A DNA stretch of 64,000 nt from Anthoceros angustus (Eukaryota; Streptophyta; Anthocerotopsida; Anthocerotales; Anthocerotaceae), in contig MU008163.1 of NCBI GenBank assembly GCA_010909165.1, positions 372,001 through 436,000 on the forward strand. Reading direction: 5' to 3'. The notes under the pieces were generated by a model that ran no database searches, was not told the origin of the DNA, and saw only the letters and a program-made list of their open reading frames with translations. The position numbers and the translations under genes were made by a program. Every line of letters begins with the position of its first letter. The first letter of the stretch is position 1. Below are positions 58,701 to 64,000 of the stretch, piece by piece.

Positions 58701-58789
58701 TAGAAGCTCGGCTCACGAACACAACAAAAGATAGTGAAGCATGAAGGCGTGCTAGGAGGAGGAACAAATGAAGGCCATGGCGACAGATA

Positions 58790-59142
58790 AAAGCGGATCT
58801 GGCCAGAAAGAAAAAGGACAGGGATGAATTCTTAGAGGCCTTGGACCTCCGCGACTCGATGGCGGTGGCACTAAAGAAGGAAGTGGCTGGTCTTACAAAC
58901 AAGGTGAAAGAAATGGAAAATGCGATTACCGCCAGACCAAATAGAGCTGAGGTCAACGGTGTTGCCATGGGCCTTAACAAGAAGATGGATGACATGACAG
59001 CGAACATGGGGCAAGAGGACAACAACATGCAGCAGTTGAGGGATACCACTTGGGCACTAAAGGCATCATCCAACCAACAAGCAAGCCACTTCAAGTCAAT
59101 ATTAGCAAAGTTTTCAGAGGGATCTTCCACCTCCTCGTCCAC
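58790..59142 (+). CDS. Coiled-coil ORF fragment, unrecognised
   Basis: The frame reads KKKDRDEFLEALDLRD, then VALKKEVAGLTNKVKEMENA, with a heptad-like spacing of Leu, Val and Met, and continues acidic and Gln-rich before ending in a Ser/Thr run. It has no clear start codon near the open part. It may be the gag or ORF1 coiled coil of a mobile element, since it abuts a copia gag relic on the other strand. Confidence 0.3.
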
Positions 59143-59790
59143 GCTTGATGTATATGTACTGTGCTTGCTGCACGCTGTGGCGCTCTACCGGCTTCCTCTT
59201 GGATCATAGAGCTAACAAGCTCTGAAAATGACATATCTGGCATTTCCACACCCTGTTTCTTGGCTGACAGTGTAGCCTGGGCTTGTGCAGCAATATGTAA
59301 TGTCACGAAATGTGACCAAGATTCAGGAAGTGAGAGGAGGAGTCGCATGACCAGTTCTTCATCCTTCATGATGATTTTTGAGGCACCTTCCAGCTTTGAA
59401 GCGATGGTCCTGAAGGTGCTGATGTGTTTACTGGAATCCCCATCTTTCATTCCGTAGTTCGGATGCATTGTCATTGTACCCCACATTGGATCCTGATAGA
59501 GATCGAGACGGGTCCAAATCTCGGCGAAGTCTTTGCCCCACGAGTCCGCCTCAACATCTCGGATGTTAGGCCACGCTTATGAGGTATTTGGCGGTGTCTT
59601 TAGCTAACCATTCTTCGCATTACCCTCTGGTGCTCTATCTTTCGGTTGCATATTTCGAGTTCCTCACTTGAGGATACCCTCCATCCGGATTACCCAATTG
59701 TCGTCAGTGCCATTGACCGTCCTTCTCCTTGAAGGAATCACCGCAACGCCAGAGGATGATGTATCACCCAATTTGTGGTTTTGTGTTTCC
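59092..59790 (-). mobile_element. Ty1/copia gag fragment (UBN2 type)
   Basis: On the minus strand from about 59,780: TVNGTDDNWVIRMEGIL, FAEIWTRLDLYQDPMWGT, MKDGDSSKHISTFRTIASKL, MKDEELVMRLLLSLPESWSH and FVTLHIAA. This is the block order of copia gag polyproteins. Only the part from about 59,486 down is in one open frame. The zinc knuckle and pol are missing downstream. Confidence 0.8.
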
Positions 59791-60014
59791 TCTAGAACAA
59801 ATTGCCCTCCACGCTTGGTTTCCTAATCACTTCTCTGCGTCCATATGACTAACTTACGTGCATGTTGGTTGTGGTGCTTGGGTTTGATCCCAAGACCCCA
59901 CTGCGCAATTCTAGAGCTTCATCTCTAAACTTGTTATATGCATAAGTTAAGCATGAAGGGCAAGAGTTGGGTGAGTCAAATTTCCTTCGTGATTGGTTTT
60001 GCTCACGTTTGCAT
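59791..60014. other. Spacer before segmental duplication copy D
   Basis: No feature recognised. It ends where the 4-kb duplication begins. Confidence 0.4.
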
Positions 60015-61959
60015 CTGTATTTTGAATCTTGAGGCGTTTGGCGTGGGCCCGACTCAAGTGCGACCATGCCACTCTCATTCTCTGCTTGCATGTGGATCAA
60101 GAACATCAGCCGAAGATATTATTGTCCCAATGTCTAGAACAAAGTCCTGTAAAATTCTCGCGAGAGTATAGTCTTAGGATTGGGGTATGAATGAAAGGTT
60201 GGTGCGCAAACAAGTTTGCGCACATAACAAGCCTAAAAACTCTAAATGTTTGTATCGTCCAACACGCAATGATTGCGGATGTTGGAAAATGTTTAGATGT
60301 GGCGCATAAGTTTCTTGTAGATTCTATGTCGATTTGAAAGAAAAAGAAAAGCGAGAATGGGACTTTAGGTTTTGCCACGTACTTGCAATCTACAATCTCA
60401 AATAACGTGTATCAAAACAATTATTCAAAAGGTTGCGGGTGACATGTCGAGAAATACCAAAAGGTGATTATAGTGCGGAGTTTTTCAAGTGCAAAAGGGG
60501 TCCAGCCACGTCCGTGTGCTTATTCTCTTGAAGAAGTTGTTGCAAAAGGCTTTTAATTGGGCTTTGTGTTCGAAGACCAAGAAGGTGAAGGCTACAAAGA
60601 AGAAAAGCACGAAAATCGGAGGTGGAAGAGGAGCATGAGGAACATGAGGAGGAGGTAGGGAGGCCGAGCTTGGAGAGGGAGGAAGCACGGCTGTGGTTTC
60701 GTGGGCTGACGTGCACAACATAAGTGGATCAACAACAACAAACAACATCGATGCAAACTCCGGATCTTTCTTCCGTGGAAGGCAAAACCATGGCTCTAAA
60801 CCCTTTGCGCATGCGTGTGGACAAACTTGTCAAGTCAACCTCCTCTGCCTTCTTGTCCCTTGCATGCAGTGCCTTGCTCTAATGCTCTACCTCATCACGC
60901 CTCCTACCCCTCCTTATCAACTAATTCGAGAAGGCCTTTGCTTTCTTAGAGGAGACATGTCGCTCTCTCCTTCATCACGACTTTATGGCCAGTCAAAAGC
61001 ATGCGCAAAGTGGATTTGCTGCGATGGTGTGATTTTGTGCCATTGTCATGGCATTTGATTGTCTCGACTTGGCTGAACATTTGCCAAACGATTCTCAATC
61101 CCATTTTCAAAACTCCAATGGATTAAGGAACATATTAAGTTGAAATATAGTATTATTATCAAGTTGTTGGATGTCTAGGCGAAAAATAGATCATGTTCAA
61201 TAGAGAGGTATCTTGCAAGTTCTGGTCCTCATAACTCTTCTTTTGGTTTTTGTTGTCTAGCACATCCAACACCTTGAGAGTTTCTTTTGTCCTAAGTACT
61301 CTTTCTTTTTAACATGTTCTTTAATCCGTTGAAGTTTTGACAATGTGATTGAGAATCATGTTGACTCAATTTCATGTTGGTCCACATAACTTTGTGATGC
61401 TGGTTTTGTCTAGCACATGGAACACCTGTATTTCTTCTTCAAAATATTAAATCAATCGATTCGAGTTTTGACAATTGCATTGAGAATCCTTTGTTGACCT
61501 GCAATCCCTTGTTGGAGCTCGTATTTCTTTGCTGCTTTTTATTTTGTTTGGTACATCTAACATCTTGAGATTTTATACATAATAAAAAAATATCTTGAGA
61601 TTTTCAACCAGCTCCGGTTTCCAACTTTGATGCCATAATGAATCCATGTAAAAGAACCCACCAGCGAGCTCCTCACGACAATGAACCAACAGCCTCAGAT
61701 ACTGCTTCAGCCCTAAAGCTGCACGCTTGTTACCATGTCTCGGTGGAGATACTATGGGTCTGGTGCAAAAATACACAAGGTTTTTCCGTGCCAAATATAC
61801 CACACTAGAGCAGTACTAGCGAAGAGGCAACTCACTTGAGGATGTTGAGGTTTCGGGACTTCTGGTGAAGATAAAACACATCTTTTTCCAACTCTCTTTG
61901 TCATAATGTCCTGAAGAAATGTGGGTGAAAAAGGGGAATCTCTTGGACACGGTGCTGTG

Positions 61960-62190
61960 CAGCTACATCCCGCAAATGTGTTGGTAGCGACTCTTCAGGC
62001 TTGTGCAAGGGGACCAGACTTTTAATCTGGACCGGACCCCAGGGGCATGCTGAAGTGTTGTCAGTAGTTTCTTATTGGACATGTATGCAAAGTGTGGGAG
62101 GTTCTGAAGATGCTCAAACAATGTTCCACGGATTTGGTGAAAAGATGTGGTGACATGGAATGCCATGATAGCTAAGTACCTGTAACAGGC
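61960..62190 (+). pseudogene. PPR fragment (plus strand), copy D
   Basis: Counterpart of 37,195-37,420, but the MYAKC part here (from 62,083) differs from copy A. It is instead the reverse complement of 62,886-62,973 in the neighbouring minus-strand PPR relic. Confidence 0.7.
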
Positions 62191-62973
62191 GCCTGAAATG
62201 AACCTTCACGCGCATGAAAAGAACTTGAATTCTTAACTTACCACCCCACAAATGATCTCCTTCCATCATCAGGTGGATCTGCCATTGAAAAATCTGGATG
62301 TGGCGCATATCTTCTTTCCACATCGTCGAGAAAATCTCACTCTCGGAAGAAATCCTACCCCTAACTGAAAACTTATGCACCAGTCCTTCCATGTGTGTCC
62401 ACCAGCTCTGGCCCGGCTGCTTCTTGCTCTTGTTTCCTGCATCTCCTGTGCCTACTGCCACATCTGGGAGCCGGTGTATGCCACTCAAGAAAGTGATGCC
62501 GTCGGGCTGTATGCCCTGAGGGCCCTTCTCATTTTCTGAACCAAGTCGAAGACCTCTTCACTGTCTCCTTGACGGGTGTACCTTGCAATCAGTGCACTCC
62601 AAGTGACAAACTCTCTTTTCGGGCAATCACCAATTGTGCATCAACCATACCCCTGACTTTGTTTATCAAGCTGATGGCTCCAAGCAGATCAAGTCGAAGA
62701 CCTCGGTCCTTAATTTGTGCACCAAGCTGCTTGCCCATATGCAAAGGTGCCACATTTGCACATGCATCAAGTACGCCAACAATTGTCACAGCATCTGGTC
62801 CAACCTTGCCTTCCTCTTGCATCACAAGGTTAAGACTGAGGCTTCATGGCCCATGCCCTGCTGAGAATACCCTCCTATCTATATATATCATGGCATTCCA
62901 TGTCACCACATCTTTTCACCAAATCCGTGGAACATTGTTTGAGCATCTTCAGAACCTCCCACACTTTGCATAC
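62083..62973. repeat. 88-bp perfect inverted repeat between two PPR relics
   Basis: 62,083-62,170 and 62,886-62,973 are exact reverse complements, separated by about 715 bp. In copy A the matching segments (37,320-37,410 and about 38,130-38,215) are only partly similar. Confidence 0.9.
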
Positions 62974-63350
62974 TTGTCCACCAAGCAATTCCAGACGAAC
63001 AAACGAGGCTCAACGGCACTGGCCAACACATCAGCATGCACGTCCTGCCCAGTTTTTCGAGTGTGTTTTCCTTGCACCAGCCTGAAGGCACGCTATGCAA
63101 ACATGGCCATTCGGCTTCAGCATTTGACCTGGGCATCTGCTCATGAAGTCTTACCGCCTGCTTATATATCGTCCTTGCCGAACATGCGCAGAATCTTTAT
63201 GGAAGACCACATGAAGGCAGAAATTATGGATGACCACATGAAGGCAGAAATTATGGATGACCACATGAAGGCATCTGGCTTGTCCACCATGCTGAACACT
63301 CAAATAGCTTCTTTCAACCTTCTTTCATGAACAGCATACATCCGCAGCAC
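62200..63350 (-). pseudogene. PPR pseudogene with E-motif region, copy D
   Basis: Counterpart of 37,440-38,610. The minus strand carries CANVAPLHMGKQLGAQIKDR and GQSWWTHMEGLVHKF, with frame breaks. Relative to copy A, the segment encoding MYAKCGRFEDAQTMFHG has a CT insertion and a one-base A deletion. Confidence 0.75.
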
Positions 63351-64000
63351 TCTGTTGGATGCTCTGAAATTTCTGCATAAGAAATCACATCTGTGATGGG
63401 ACCCTCCTCTCATGCACTCGTTTTTCAGCGGACTACAAAATAGCATGCGCTATTAACCACAAGCAAGGGTGAAACAGATGTTCTCCACGATGGCCACACC
63501 TAGCCTCATGTCATCTCGCAAAAACGAAGAAACATCTGGCCTCTGTAACATGGAGAAGACGTCATTTGTGTGGCGAAAGCAAGCAATAAGATGGGCATCC
63601 CTCAATAGCACACCTGAGCAGATGGAGAACCCATCGAGGAAGCGTGAGCTGACACAGCCGATCTGGCAGCAAGGTCTCCAACCCTAAAACGACGTTCCAC
63701 AGAGAGACAAGGTTAGCAGTCCTGCAAGTCGTGATGGACATATGTGTTTGAAGTGGGTGCAACACCATGCGGTCTGCGCATGGTAAACAGGGATGCAACC
63801 CTGCAACTGTATCACTTGTCATGCCAGATGGCCAGGTGTTTTGGACAACAGCAGGAGGCGTTTCCTGGAGGGGTTCGAATTTCTTATTTTCCGAGTCTGA
63901 AATTAGGTAGGCCGTAAGATAACGAAGTTATGAACTGTTCTCCTAACCGTCTGGGTCCCAAGAAATAAACAAGGATCCTGAGCACTACCATCAGCAGTCT

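Larger units (their letters stand above)
60015..64000. repeat. Segmental duplication of about 4 kb, copy D (runs to window end)
   Basis: Colinear with 35,140-39,250 in the same orientation. Compared with copy A it lacks many runs of 1-6 nt (for example CTGC- and GCG-type words), which frameshifts the acidic ORF at about 60,440-60,790. The PPR relics and the 27-bp triplication are kept. Confidence 0.9.

Noticed and set aside
58630-59142. 170-aa minus-strand ORF
   Set aside because: It is the complement of the plus-strand coiled-coil frame and lacks protein-like features.

Overview
This window looks like nuclear DNA of a land plant, most likely a spore-bearing one (fern, lycophyte or bryophyte grade). 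The evidence is a PLS-class pentatricopeptide-repeat (PPR) gene with a degenerate DYW tail, several PPR pseudogenes, a CslA mannan synthase, a canonical oleosin, a plant GDSL esterase, short (about 75-155 bp) GT-AG introns, and Ty1/copia and LINE debris. The genus cannot be fixed from the sequence alone. No rRNA, tRNA or CRISPR feature was found.

The gene-bearing part is 0-20 kb. In order: an intronless poly(A)-binding-protein gene that lacks the C-terminal MLLE domain and carries a 25-residue tandem repeat; a PPR pseudogene split by a near-perfect hairpin; a disrupted arginine decarboxylase (ADC) copy on the minus strand with a hexanucleotide array at its 5' end; an intact-looking 1067-aa PPR gene; then four plus-strand genes: a 9-exon CslA (528 aa), a 6-exon GDSL esterase fused to a fasciclin (FAS1) domain (524 aa), a small oleosin (123 aa), and a 4-exon protein with two GNAT acetyltransferase units behind a likely plastid transit peptide (399 aa).

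From 20 to 64 kb I see almost no intact genes. This part is built from local head-to-tail duplications (20.6/21.6, 25.3/25.7, 26.85/27.75 and 33.2/34.3 kb), minisatellites, a transposase-like element with DUF7869-type motifs, Ty1/copia fragments (31.5, 45.5-46.7 and 59.1-59.8 kb), an APE-type LINE on the minus strand (53.4-57.4 kb) broken by an insertion, and repeated cassettes carrying PPR and ADC pseudogene pieces (37-43, 47.9-51.8 and 60-64 kb). A block of about 4 kb at 35.1-39.2 kb recurs in direct orientation at 60.0-64.0 kb, running to the window end.

No single pathway links the genes. CslA and the GDSL-FAS1 protein both act on or in the cell wall, the oleosin coats lipid droplets, the PPR protein should act in organelle RNA processing, and the ADC relics derive from polyamine synthesis. 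The most unusual points are the GDSL-FAS1 fusion, the homogenised PPR triplets with a broken deaminase motif, the repeated PPR-ADC cassette, and an 88-bp inverted repeat at 62 kb that looks like gene conversion between oppositely oriented PPR relics.
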